Positions 24,166 through 31,606 of a stretch of DNA of 35,129 nt are shown here, in pieces. Position numbers and translations under genes: made by a program. The stretch covers positions 1 through 35,129 of the forward strand of contig JAKSAW010000365.1 in NCBI GenBank assembly GCA_022361455.1. Direction: 5' to 3'. A model generated the notes under the pieces. The model did no database searches and was not told the DNA's origin. It worked only from the letters and a program-made list of their open reading frames with translations. The stretch's first letter is position 1; each line of letters starts with the position of its first letter. The stretch comes from Pseudomonadales bacterium (GTDB lineage Bacteria > Pseudomonadota > Gammaproteobacteria > Pseudomonadales > Ketobacteraceae).

Positions 24166-25638
24166 TCACTTGTTATTAGTTGCCAAGGTATTATTTATGA
24201 GAGAGCTATTTTGCTTTCTATGGGTGTTGAAAAGAATTATCAGCGCGGTGACAAGAAGTGATGAATTGATCAAAGCGAAAATGCCAGAAAAAGCAACTTC
24301 CTTAAATATTATGCTGTGAATTAGAGTGAGACATATAAGGGATGCGCTTAGGAGGGTCTTCAGCGTCCGTTGGCTTCTTTCTTCATGGTTAAGCGCCATT
24401 GCTATGACTACATTGACTGCTAACACCAATAAAAAATCGATAATTGAGTTAACCTCTATTATCAAAAATAATATCGCACACATGCACAAGCTTAGTGGTG
24501 TACCCCAGACAATGCCTGCCCACGCACTTTTTAGTCTTTCGCCTTGCTGGGTTCGTGCCATCCAGATATTTATGCCCGTGACACAAACGATTGTTAAAGA
24601 AAGGCCCAAGACAATATAGATAATCTTTACTAGTGGATTGTCAAATTGGCCAAAATGAAGTCGATAAACTGAATAAGCTATTTGTCTAGCGGTAGATCCA
24701 TCGGAAAGTTGTTGGTAATTCATGAAATCACCGTTTGGATAAAAGCGATAAATCTCTGAATAGATTAAGCGACCAGGGTGAGTGGCGGCGACTTCAAAAA
24801 AGTGATTTTCTGCACCAAGCTTTTGAAATACGAAATAAATGGGTTTGATTTTTTGTTCGTTGTCGCCGTTTAGTTCTGAAAAGTAAGAAAGTGCTTTTTC
24901 CACGGAATCTTCAGAAATAATACTAGTGGGTGGAGCGGTAATAACGGGGTCTGCTCCGTACACATCATCCATGAGTGCTTGCGTGTCGCCTTGATAATAG
25001 AAGTTTGCAGCTATGGTCGCCATGATACCTACTAAGCCAAAAAACGCGCCTGTAATACCCATCATGATGTGAAATGGTAAGCCCCATACAGACAAACGAT
25101 TGTGTATATCTACTTGCTCTAAACGCTTTTGGCCGCCTAGCTTTAAACGGAAAGCTTCTTTGAATATCTTCGGATGAGCGAGAATGCCTGAGACAATCAA
25201 TGCTAATAACATTGCTCCTAAACAGCTAACAAAAATAATGCCAACGGTTTCACCCATATGTAGGTGCACATGAAGATCAACTAATAAATGTAAGAAGCCT
25301 TCAACAGGAGGTGCTATAAGATCGCCTTGTTCGCTGAGGTAATATTCGGTTTCCACATCAGAAATATGGGCCCTAGGTAATTCTTTAGTGGGTAGTACCA
25401 CATACAACGATTCAGCTTGTGACTGAGTTTTCCGTAAAAATTGATTGGATGAATGTGCTATTGCTTTAGCATTGAGAGTCTCAAATTCTGGGATTGTTGG
25501 CTGTTGCCAGCGTTCGATTTCGTGTTCAAGAACGGCTAGGGTTCCTGTTAAACAGATGATATAGAGTAAAGCACCTACCGTGAGTCCGATAACGCTGTGA
25601 GCGCTTAGGCCTCTTTTAACTATCTCGTTTGAAAACAT
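24166..25638 (-). CDS. PepSY-TM membrane protein, probable ferric-siderophore reductase
   Basis: A 490-residue inner-membrane protein of the PepSY-associated TM family (PiuB/FiuB-like). The first helix carries HSVIGLTVGALLYIICLTGTL, typical of the family. Further helices with HVHLHMGETVG and FHIMMGITGAFFG supply histidines that can hold haem, and PepSY-like loops lie between (about 50-125 and 235-330). Four or five extra helices follow at the C-terminus. Homologues sit beside siderophore receptors and are thought to reduce ferric siderophores at the inner membrane. It ends facing the siderophore receptor. The upstream gene ends 15 bases before, so both form an operon behind a Fur box. Confidence 0.88.
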   Translation of the reverse strand: MFSNEIVKRGLSAHSVIGLTVGALLYIICLTGTLAVLEHEIERWQQPTIPEFETLNAKAIAHSSNQFLRKTQSQAESLYVVLPTKELPRAHISDVETEYYLSEQGDLIAPPVEGFLHLLVDLHVHLHMGETVGIIFVSCLGAMLLALIVSGILAHPKIFKEAFRLKLGGQKRLEQVDIHNRLSVWGLPFHIMMGITGAFFGLVGIMATIAANFYYQGDTQALMDDVYGADPVITAPPTSIISEDSVEKALSYFSELNGDNEQKIKPIYFVFQKLGAENHFFEVAATHPGRLIYSEIYRFYPNGDFMNYQQLSDGSTARQIAYSVYRLHFGQFDNPLVKIIYIVLGLSLTIVCVTGINIWMARTQQGERLKSAWAGIVWGTPLSLCMCAILFLIIEVNSIIDFLLVLAVNVVIAMALNHEERSQRTLKTLLSASLICLTLIHSIIFKEVAFSGIFALINSSLLVTALIILFNTHRKQNSSLINNTLATNNK

Positions 25639-25653
25639 CTTTTATCCAATGAA

Positions 25654-26229
25654 TTAATATAACAGAAACCCTACGCTGAACAGGCTTGCCGAAAGTATTG
25701 ATAGCGTTTGATTGATGAAGGCTTGCCGAGAGCATATCCACACGGAGAAAGCAGCCCACAAAATAGGAAAGCCAATTCCGGTTATAACCAATTGATTAAC
25801 GCGATTTACAGGCAATGCTTCCCCAAGCGCCAGCAAGATAATGCAAGCGGCTAGCCCCGACAGTGGTCCTGCCATAAGGAATTTAAGTAGTGCTACTGGC
25901 AGGGTCTTGGTGCGGGTGCTCTGTTTACCTATTGCGTTTATTTTGGGGTTCATTCTTAAGCTAGAGCTGTTTCTTAACCTGGGTTTACGCTCGTGATTCA
26001 GTGCAACTGCTATCCATGCGGTTAGTGATGTTGCGGCGAAAGCATAAACCAAGCCGAATTCCCAGCCTTTGGCTTTCGCCCAAAGGTTTACCGATGCCGT
26101 AAATAAAGCTAGGGCAATTCCGATGGTCGCAAATTTGTAGGCCGACTTTTTTCGCCAAATGGCTCTTAACAAAACGATTGGCGCAATGCTTGTAACAAGC
26201 GCAAGCCAAATAGGTGCATCTGTAGGCAT
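25654..26229 (-). CDS. Uncharacterised multi-pass membrane protein of the PepSY operon
   Basis: A 191-residue protein with about five or six hydrophobic segments: near residues 5-22, 33-50, 58-75, 110-130, 138-160 and 172-190. A basic loop (about 78-108) with KPRLRNSSSLR lies in the middle. I do not recognise the family. Small membrane proteins of several DUF families (for example DUF3325 and DUF3649) accompany PepSY reductases in siderophore loci, and this may be a diverged one. It starts at ATG 26229 without a clear ribosome site, with a Fur box 17 bases upstream, so it is probably iron-regulated together with the PepSY gene. Confidence 0.7.
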   Translation of the reverse strand: MPTDAPIWLALVTSIAPIVLLRAIWRKKSAYKFATIGIALALFTASVNLWAKAKGWEFGLVYAFAATSLTAWIAVALNHERKPRLRNSSSLRMNPKINAIGKQSTRTKTLPVALLKFLMAGPLSGLAACIILLALGEALPVNRVNQLVITGIGFPILWAAFSVWICSRQAFINQTLSILSASLFSVGFLLY

Positions 26230-26245
26230 AGGGTTTCATATAGAT

Positions 26246-26262
26246 GAGAATGGTTATCGTTA
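26246..26262 (-). promoter_or_regulatory. Fur box in front of the PepSY operon
   Basis: GAGAATGGTTATCGTTA matches 14 of the first 17 positions of the Fur consensus. It lies 17 bases upstream of the minus-strand start codon at 26229, in the 261-base divergent gap to the TonB2 cluster (as started here), so it could also affect that operon. Confidence 0.7.
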
Positions 26263-26490
26263 CGGTGTGAAGAATAAAATAAATTCTTAGATGGAGCAAA
26301 CCCCTTCTATTCGGCAAAAGCAGATCGCGCAATGGCTTTCATGTCCTGGAACGGCTGTGTTGTGAGAGATGGTTTAAATGCACACAAAATAAAGGGTTAA
26401 TTTTTGTAAATGAAAAGAGTTCTCAATTGCGGTGGGTTCTTGTTTGCATTAAAATTGGCGCAAATTTGTATTGGTACTGGAATCAACATC

Positions 26491-27273
26491 ATGATGCTCA
26501 TGAGAGTTTTCTGCCTATTTGTATTAGGTTGTCTCGGTTTGGCTGTAGGAACGGGGGCATGGGCGAACCTTGCTGAAAAAGCTATTGATGAGGTTGTGTC
26601 TACGCAGGCTCAGGGTGCGAAATCGCAATCACGTATAAACCGCCTGGATGATGAAACCCGAAAGTTACTGGAGCGTTATCGATTGGTGACAAGGCAAACA
26701 GAAACTATCGAAGCCTATAACCGCCAGCTAAGTCGCCTGTTAGAATCCCAGCTGCAAGAGATAAAATCGATCCAACAGCAAATCGAAGAGATTGATATTA
26801 CTCAGCGAGAAATCACACCGCTAATGCTCAAGATGGTGGCAACACTAGAGCATTTCATTCGCTTGGATGTGCCGTTTTTACCACAAGAACGTCAGCGGCG
26901 CTTAGCTAATCTTCGCGAAACATTGGATCGAGCAGATGTTTCAGTCTCCGAGAAGTTCCGTCAGGTTATAGAGGCGTATCAAATAGAAAATGATTATGGC
27001 CGCACGATTGAGGCGTACAGAGCTGAGCTTACTGCGAACCAAGGTATTGACGTTCGCACTGTAGATTTCTTAAGAATTGGTCGGGTATCGCTGTTTTATC
27101 AAACATTAGATGGATCTGAAATGGGTGTTTGGGACAAAGCCAGTGGTCAATGGCAAATATTAGACTCTCGGTACCGAAGCGCCATGAATAAAGGTTTGCG
27201 CATTGCACGTAAACAAGCTGCTCCTGATTTATTGGTTTTACCTGTTGAAGTTACTCAGGGGGCGGCACAGTAA
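26491..27273 (+). CDS. DUF3450 protein of the TonB2 cluster
   Basis: A periplasmic coiled-coil protein of the DUF3450 family, first gene of TonB2-TtpC clusters in Vibrio and other marine Gammaproteobacteria. A signal peptide (LMRVFCLFVLGCLGLAVGTG, ending AWAN) is followed by a long helical part rich in Glu, Gln and Arg, and by the conserved end FLRIGRVSLFYQTLDG and GVWDKASGQW. The frame opens at ATG 26410, but the signal peptide begins at the ATG triplets 26491-26502, and starting there gives the usual length (260). Its role is unproven; partnership with TtpC is likely. The stop overlaps the next start (TAATG). Confidence 0.87.
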   Translation: MMLMRVFCLFVLGCLGLAVGTGAWANLAEKAIDEVVSTQAQGAKSQSRINRLDDETRKLLERYRLVTRQTETIEAYNRQLSRLLESQLQEIKSIQQQIEEIDITQREITPLMLKMVATLEHFIRLDVPFLPQERQRRLANLRETLDRADVSVSEKFRQVIEAYQIENDYGRTIEAYRAELTANQGIDVRTVDFLRIGRVSLFYQTLDGSEMGVWDKASGQWQILDSRYRSAMNKGLRIARKQAAPDLLVLPVEVTQGAAQ

Positions 27274-28643
27274 TGCAAATAATTAAATTATTAGTAATGG
27301 CGGTTTGTTTAGGGTTTATGCCATTGGCTCATGCTGAAGCTCTTAACTCTGTAGGTTCTTCTAAGCCTGAAACCCTTGATGAATTATTATTGCAAGTTAA
27401 AGCGTTGCATGGTGAAGAGGGAAGACGTAACCAGCAGCGAGAGCAACGATTTTTAGCGTCTAAAAATCAGCAGCGAAAAATACTAAACGATGCCGAAAAA
27501 AAGTTAGCAGAAATAGAAGCTGAAAGTGAACGCTTAAAGTTAGCTTTCGAAGCAAATGAAAAACAGCTTATGGAATTATCCGAAACCTTGCACCAACGCA
27601 CCGGCACCTTAGGAGAAATGTTTGGTGTTGTGCGTCAGTCTGCAGGTGATCTGCGAGCGGTTATCGACAGCTCTTTAGTGTCTACGCAATTCGAAGATCG
27701 TTCAGCGAGTTTGGAAAAGCTAGCTAACTCAAAGGCGCTTCCTACCGTTATAGAATTAGAAAATCTTTGGTACACCTTACAGCAGGAAATGACTGAATCA
27801 GGAAAGGTGGTTCGTTATAACGCAGATGTCGTTTCGGCTAGCGGAGTCATTGAATCTCAATCCGTGGTGCGTATCGGGCCGTTCAATGCGGTTGCTGAAG
27901 GTCAGTTTTTGAATTTCTTGCCAGAAACAAAGCAGCTAATGGTGTTGCCCCGTCAACCGGGTCAGCCGCATCAAGACTTTGCAGATGCTATTTCTAGTAC
28001 TGAAGCTTCCGGCAGATTAACAATGACAATTGATACAACAAGAGGGTCAATTCTTGGAATGTTGGTGCAATCCCCGAGTGCCCTAGAGCGAGTACAACAA
28101 GGTGGTGTGATTGGATACATTATTCTTGGCTTAGGTTTGTTGGGGGTGTTGATCGCTTTGGAGCGTTTGGTTCGCTTGTTTTTAATGGGCAAGCAGATCA
28201 ATCAGCAGCTAAGCAAGCCGGATCAACCATGCGACAAAAATCCATTGGGTCGTGTGTTGACTGTGTTTAGTGAAAATAAAGATGCGGATCCTGAAACGTT
28301 AGAGCTCCGACTCGACGAAGCCATTCTAAAAGAAACTCCCGCTATCAATCGGGGAGCACGTATCGTTAAGTTATTAGCCGCTATTGCTCCCTTGCTTGGA
28401 TTGCTGGGTACGGTCACCGGCATGATTGGTACTTTCCAAGCGATCACTTTGTTCGGAACAGGTGATCCTAAACTAATGGCGGGTGGTATATCTCAAGCGC
28501 TTGTTACGACTATGTTGGGATTAATCGTCGCAGTGCCTTTGTTATTTATGCATGCCGGTATTGCTGCCCGTAGCCAAAGATTTATTCAGGTGCTCGATGA
28601 GCAAACAGCTGGATTAATTGCGAGACAACTAGAAAGCAAATGA
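27273..28643 (+). CDS. ttpC: TtpC-like long MotA/TolQ/ExbB-family protein
   Basis: A 456-residue protein with a signal peptide (about 1-22), a periplasmic coiled-coil region (about 50-120), a periplasmic domain, and a C-terminal ExbB/TolQ channel domain (about 275-450). The last has the helix VIGYIILGLGLLGVLIALERL and the conserved LLGLLGTVTGMIGTF and GGISQALVTTMLGLIVAVPLL stretches. This layout and length match TtpC, which Vibrio needs in addition to ExbB2-ExbD2 to make TonB2 work. The gene overlaps its upstream neighbour by one base and exbB2 by four (ATGA), so the set is translationally coupled. Confidence 0.92.
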   Translation: MQIIKLLVMAVCLGFMPLAHAEALNSVGSSKPETLDELLLQVKALHGEEGRRNQQREQRFLASKNQQRKILNDAEKKLAEIEAESERLKLAFEANEKQLMELSETLHQRTGTLGEMFGVVRQSAGDLRAVIDSSLVSTQFEDRSASLEKLANSKALPTVIELENLWYTLQQEMTESGKVVRYNADVVSASGVIESQSVVRIGPFNAVAEGQFLNFLPETKQLMVLPRQPGQPHQDFADAISSTEASGRLTMTIDTTRGSILGMLVQSPSALERVQQGGVIGYIILGLGLLGVLIALERLVRLFLMGKQINQQLSKPDQPCDKNPLGRVLTVFSENKDADPETLELRLDEAILKETPAINRGARIVKLLAAIAPLLGLLGTVTGMIGTFQAITLFGTGDPKLMAGGISQALVTTMLGLIVAVPLLFMHAGIAARSQRFIQVLDEQTAGLIARQLESK

Positions 28644-29158
28644 ACTGGTTAGATTGGCAATACAACATACAGCAATTTCTTGAAGCGGGCGGTGTGGCCC
28701 TTTGGCTTATTGCTGTCTCGATGTTCTTGCTATGGGTGATTGTCATTGAACGTTATCTTTTTTTATATCAGCTATATCCGAAGCTGCGTGCCCATTGGTT
28801 GGGCCATTGGCAAATTAGAAACGATAAGCGTTCGTGGAAAGCGAGAAGAATTCGCGAGTTAATGATTTCAGAAGCGAAGATAAATCTAAATGTTGGTTTG
28901 CCATTGCTAAAGGTGCTGGTAGTCATGTGTCCGTTAATGGGGTTGCTGGGAACCGTCATCGGTATGATCGAGGTGTTCGATACCATGGCGATGTTGGGAA
29001 CGGGCAATGCTAGGGCAATGGCATCTGGGATTTCACGGGCCACTATCCCAACCATGGCGGGGATGGTGGTGGCATTACCAGGGATGTATTTTCACAGTCA
29101 ACTTCAGCAGCGCGCTAACCGTGAAACAGCGCGATTGGTCGATCAGTTAACGTATTAA
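28640..29158 (+). CDS. exbB2: ExbB-type proton channel subunit of the TonB2 system
   Basis: A 172-residue inner-membrane protein of the MotA/TolQ/ExbB family. Three helices are seen (about 17-37, 90-112 and 131-152) with GGVALWLIAVSMFLLWVIVIERYLF split over the first, then PLMGLLGTVIGMIEVF and ISRATIPTMAGMVVALPG. With ExbD it forms the proton-driven motor that energises TonB. The short form lacking the long N-terminal part is typical of ExbB2. It lies between ttpC and exbD2. Confidence 0.94.
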   Translation: MNWLDWQYNIQQFLEAGGVALWLIAVSMFLLWVIVIERYLFLYQLYPKLRAHWLGHWQIRNDKRSWKARRIRELMISEAKINLNVGLPLLKVLVVMCPLMGLLGTVIGMIEVFDTMAMLGTGNARAMASGISRATIPTMAGMVVALPGMYFHSQLQQRANRETARLVDQLTY

Positions 29159-29168
29159 GGCAATAGTT

Positions 29169-29582
29169 ATGCGGCATCGCAGACACGATCAAGCAATTGA
29201 CGATGATAATGGCATCGATATGACCCCGATGTTGGATATCGTTTTTATCATGCTGATATTTTTTGTGGTTACGACTTCATTTGTAAAAGAATCAGGGATT
29301 GATGTTAATCGACCTAGTGCGCAAACGGCTGAAGTGAAAGAGCGCGGTAATATATTAGTAGCCATAGATTCGCAAGGTAGGATTTGGATTGATAAGCGTG
29401 CTGTTGATATTCGCGCTGTACGCGCCAACGTAGAACGTTTGCATGCAGAAAACCCCCAAGGCACGGTGGTGATCCAATCAGATACCGAAGCTAAAACAGG
29501 GTTGTTGGTGCAGGTTATGGACCAGGTAAGATTAGCTGGGGTTTCTAATGTATCCATTGCTGCACAGGCAGAAGGTAGTTAA
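29169..29582 (+). CDS. exbD2: ExbD-type subunit of the TonB2 system
   Basis: A 137-residue ExbD/TolR protein with a single N-terminal helix. The helix MLDIVFIMLIFFVVTTSF holds the proton-carrying aspartate D23, followed by a periplasmic domain with the usual ILVAIDSQGRIWID strand. It works with ExbB2 and TtpC. AAGG lies eight bases ahead of the ATG and overlaps the end of exbB2. Confidence 0.95.
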   Translation: MRHRRHDQAIDDDNGIDMTPMLDIVFIMLIFFVVTTSFVKESGIDVNRPSAQTAEVKERGNILVAIDSQGRIWIDKRAVDIRAVRANVERLHAENPQGTVVIQSDTEAKTGLLVQVMDQVRLAGVSNVSIAAQAEGS

Positions 29583-29585
29583 GCG

Positions 29586-30248
29586 ATGAATCAGCCGATG
29601 TCTAACGTTAAGGATAGACACTTGTTAAGAGTGATTTTAGCTTTGGCGTTGGCAGGCTTGGTTTCAATTGCGGCTTTGTCGATGATGCAGAGTTTGATTT
29701 CACAGCGTAAAGCGATCGCCTCGCAAGACTACGATTTTAACGTGGTTGATTTTGTGCGTTTAAAAAAGGACTCCTCCGTCGAAACCCGTGAGCGTAGGTT
29801 GCCAGAAAAACCAAAGCCACCAGAGGTTTTAAAGCAGCAGCCAGTAGATGTAGCAATGGAGCAAGATTTATCTACGCAAGACTTTGAGTTTGATATTCCT
29901 GCATTGGATCTACCCAACAATATAACAGGAGGACCGAGGTTAGGCGGATTGATGAGTCATGGTTCAGGTGGCTCAGATAGTAGTATTGTTCCGCTTGTAA
30001 AGATTCCACCACAGTATCCGCGTCGAGCGGCCATGAATGGAACTCAGGGTGAAGTGCTTCTGTCTTTCACAATCACGCCTACAGGCACTGTAAAAGATGT
30101 TTCGGTGGTTAAAGCAACCCCTCGTGGTGTGTTTGAGCGTGCTGCTAAGCGCGCCATTTTAAAGTGGAAATTCAAGCCTAAGATTGTTGAAGGTAAAGCT
30201 GTGTCGCAACAGGCTCAACAAAAACTTGTATTTAAATTGAATTCTTAA
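29586..30248 (+). CDS. tonB2: TonB2-type energy transducer
   Basis: A 220-residue TonB. One N-terminal helix (about 14-36) is followed by a short proline-containing linker (PEKPKPPEV near 75) and the C-terminal TonB domain (about 135-220) with PQYPRRAAMNGTQGEVLLSF and KRAILKWKFKP. The linker is much shorter than in E. coli TonB, as in Vibrio TonB2. It passes motor energy to outer-membrane receptors, presumably both those in this window. It starts three bases after exbD2. Confidence 0.94.
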   Translation: MNQPMSNVKDRHLLRVILALALAGLVSIAALSMMQSLISQRKAIASQDYDFNVVDFVRLKKDSSVETRERRLPEKPKPPEVLKQQPVDVAMEQDLSTQDFEFDIPALDLPNNITGGPRLGGLMSHGSGGSDSSIVPLVKIPPQYPRRAAMNGTQGEVLLSFTITPTGTVKDVSVVKATPRGVFERAAKRAILKWKFKPKIVEGKAVSQQAQQKLVFKLNS

Positions 30249-30261
30249 GTTGAATAGTTCA

Positions 30262-31485
30262 ATGAAGCATATTCATTTTATTCTTATTTTTTTGCTAGCT
30301 GCTTCACCCTTTGTGTACGCAGGTGGAGAGCATGGTGCAGGCAAGGAGCCCTTGGTTTCTTCTTGGACCAGTCAACATTTGAATAAAGTAAATGAGCTGT
30401 TGGCTAATGAAAAGTATGTAAAAGCAAGGGAAAAACTTGATTCGTTATTATCATCCTTAAAAGGTGATAAATATGAAACAGGTTTGGCAAATCAGGCTTA
30501 TGCCTATAGCTATGCATTACAAGAAGACTATAAAACAGCCATTCTCTATTTTGAAAAAGCGTTGCCTAGTTTGGAGGCATCGTTCAATCAAACCCAAAAA
30601 ACTCGATATGATCTCGGCCAGCTTTATATGGCTGAAGAGCATTATGAGAAAGCTATTCGCTTGTTGGAAGCATGGTTGAAGCATACCGAGAAGAAAAGTG
30701 CCCAAGTGCATATTTTGCTGGGTAACGCATATGCTCAGGTGGGGAAAAACAAGCAAGCCATACCGCATGTGCGTAAGGCTATTCAGCGAAGAAAAGAAAT
30801 CGGCAAGGAGCCGCAAGAGCCCTGGTATCAATTGTTGTTGTCGTTGTATTTGGATATCGATAACTACCAAGCTAGCGTAAAGCTATTGCCCGAAATGATT
30901 ACGCTGTTTCCAAAGACGGATATTTATTGGAAGCAGTTAGGCGCGATGCACTTACAGCTAAAAGATTTCAAGCAGGGTGCAGCTGCGCTTGAAATAGCTT
31001 GGCAGCGAGGCTTGCTAAAGAAAGAAGCCGAAGTATTGCGCCTGGCTTATCTATTGCTGCATCTTGAAACACCCGACAAAGCAGCTAGGTTATTGGTGTC
31101 CTCTCTTGATAGTCAGTATATAGAAAGCAACGAAAAGCACTGGCGTCTGTTAAGTGATGCATGGCTATTGGCGCGAGAAACAGATAAGGCCGTATCAGCG
31201 TTGGTGAAGGCGGCAAATTACGCTGACTCAGGAAACCTTAATGAACGCGTTGCCAGAATATTAGTTGATCAAGGTGAGTGGCAAAAAGCGCAAGATCAGT
31301 TGCGCCTGGCCCTGGATAAGGGTGACTTAAAGCATCCAGGAAACTGCTATCTGTTGTTGGGTATCGCTGCAACAGAGTTGGATCAAACCGACCAAGCTAG
31401 GAAGGCGTTTACTCAAGCTAGCAAGCACAAGAAAACCAAAAAATCCGCAACTCAATGGCTCAAGCTTTTAGATCAAAGCGTATAA
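30262..31485 (+). CDS. Exported TPR protein of the TonB2 cluster
   Basis: A 407-residue protein with a signal peptide (HFILIFLLAASPFVYAGG) and about eight to ten tetratricopeptide-like helical repeats. Clear ones are NQAYAYSYALQEDYKTAILY, AQVHILLGNAYAQVGKNKQA and KAQDQLRLALDKGD with the part that follows. A TPR gene is the usual last member of DUF3450-ttpC-exbB2-exbD2-tonB2 clusters. It probably scaffolds the complex in the periplasm, though its role is not proven. The frame opens with TTG at 30250, two bases after the tonB2 stop; the ATG at 30262 is at the signal peptide and is preferred. Confidence 0.88.
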   Translation: MKHIHFILIFLLAASPFVYAGGEHGAGKEPLVSSWTSQHLNKVNELLANEKYVKAREKLDSLLSSLKGDKYETGLANQAYAYSYALQEDYKTAILYFEKALPSLEASFNQTQKTRYDLGQLYMAEEHYEKAIRLLEAWLKHTEKKSAQVHILLGNAYAQVGKNKQAIPHVRKAIQRRKEIGKEPQEPWYQLLLSLYLDIDNYQASVKLLPEMITLFPKTDIYWKQLGAMHLQLKDFKQGAAALEIAWQRGLLKKEAEVLRLAYLLLHLETPDKAARLLVSSLDSQYIESNEKHWRLLSDAWLLARETDKAVSALVKAANYADSGNLNERVARILVDQGEWQKAQDQLRLALDKGDLKHPGNCYLLLGIAATELDQTDQARKAFTQASKHKKTKKSATQWLKLLDQSV

Positions 31486-31505
31486 CCGATCAACATCGGC
31501 TCTAA

Positions 31506-31513
31506 CCCCCCCC
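31506..31513. repeat. Run of eight cytosines upstream of the second receptor
   Basis: Eight consecutive C lie between the TPR gene stop and the Fur box of the next gene, about 30 bases upstream of the -35. Homopolymers of this length can slip, and one beside a promoter can tune expression. Confidence 0.5.
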
Positions 31514-31520
31514 GTTAAAT

Positions 31521-31539
31521 GAGAATTATTATCATAATG
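31521..31539 (+). promoter_or_regulatory. Fur box upstream of the CxxC receptor
   Basis: GAGAATTATTATCATAATG matches 15 of 19 positions of the Fur consensus and lies directly upstream of the -35 of a probable promoter. The receptor should be repressed by iron. Confidence 0.8.
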
Positions 31540-31541
31540 AA

Positions 31542-31570
31542 TTGCATTTGTGGTAACTATTCATTAGTAT
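31542..31570 (+). promoter_or_regulatory. Probable promoter of the CxxC receptor
   Basis: TTGCAT (31542-31547) is followed after 17 bases by TAGTAT (31565-31570), 36 bases before the start codon. Each element is an incomplete match to sigma-70 consensus, but spacing and the touching Fur box support it. Confidence 0.5.
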
Positions 31571-31606
31571 TCGTATGGTTTCTATTCATGATTAATTGGG
31601 GATCAA

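Noticed and set aside
26410..26490. N-terminal extension of the DUF3450 protein from ATG 26410
   Set aside because: It would put 27 residues, including cysteines, before a normal signal peptide; the later ATG fits family length.
31486..31499. CCGAT-CAAC-ATCGG hairpin after the TPR gene as a terminator
   Set aside because: Only five pairs and no U-tract; the following bases are C-rich.
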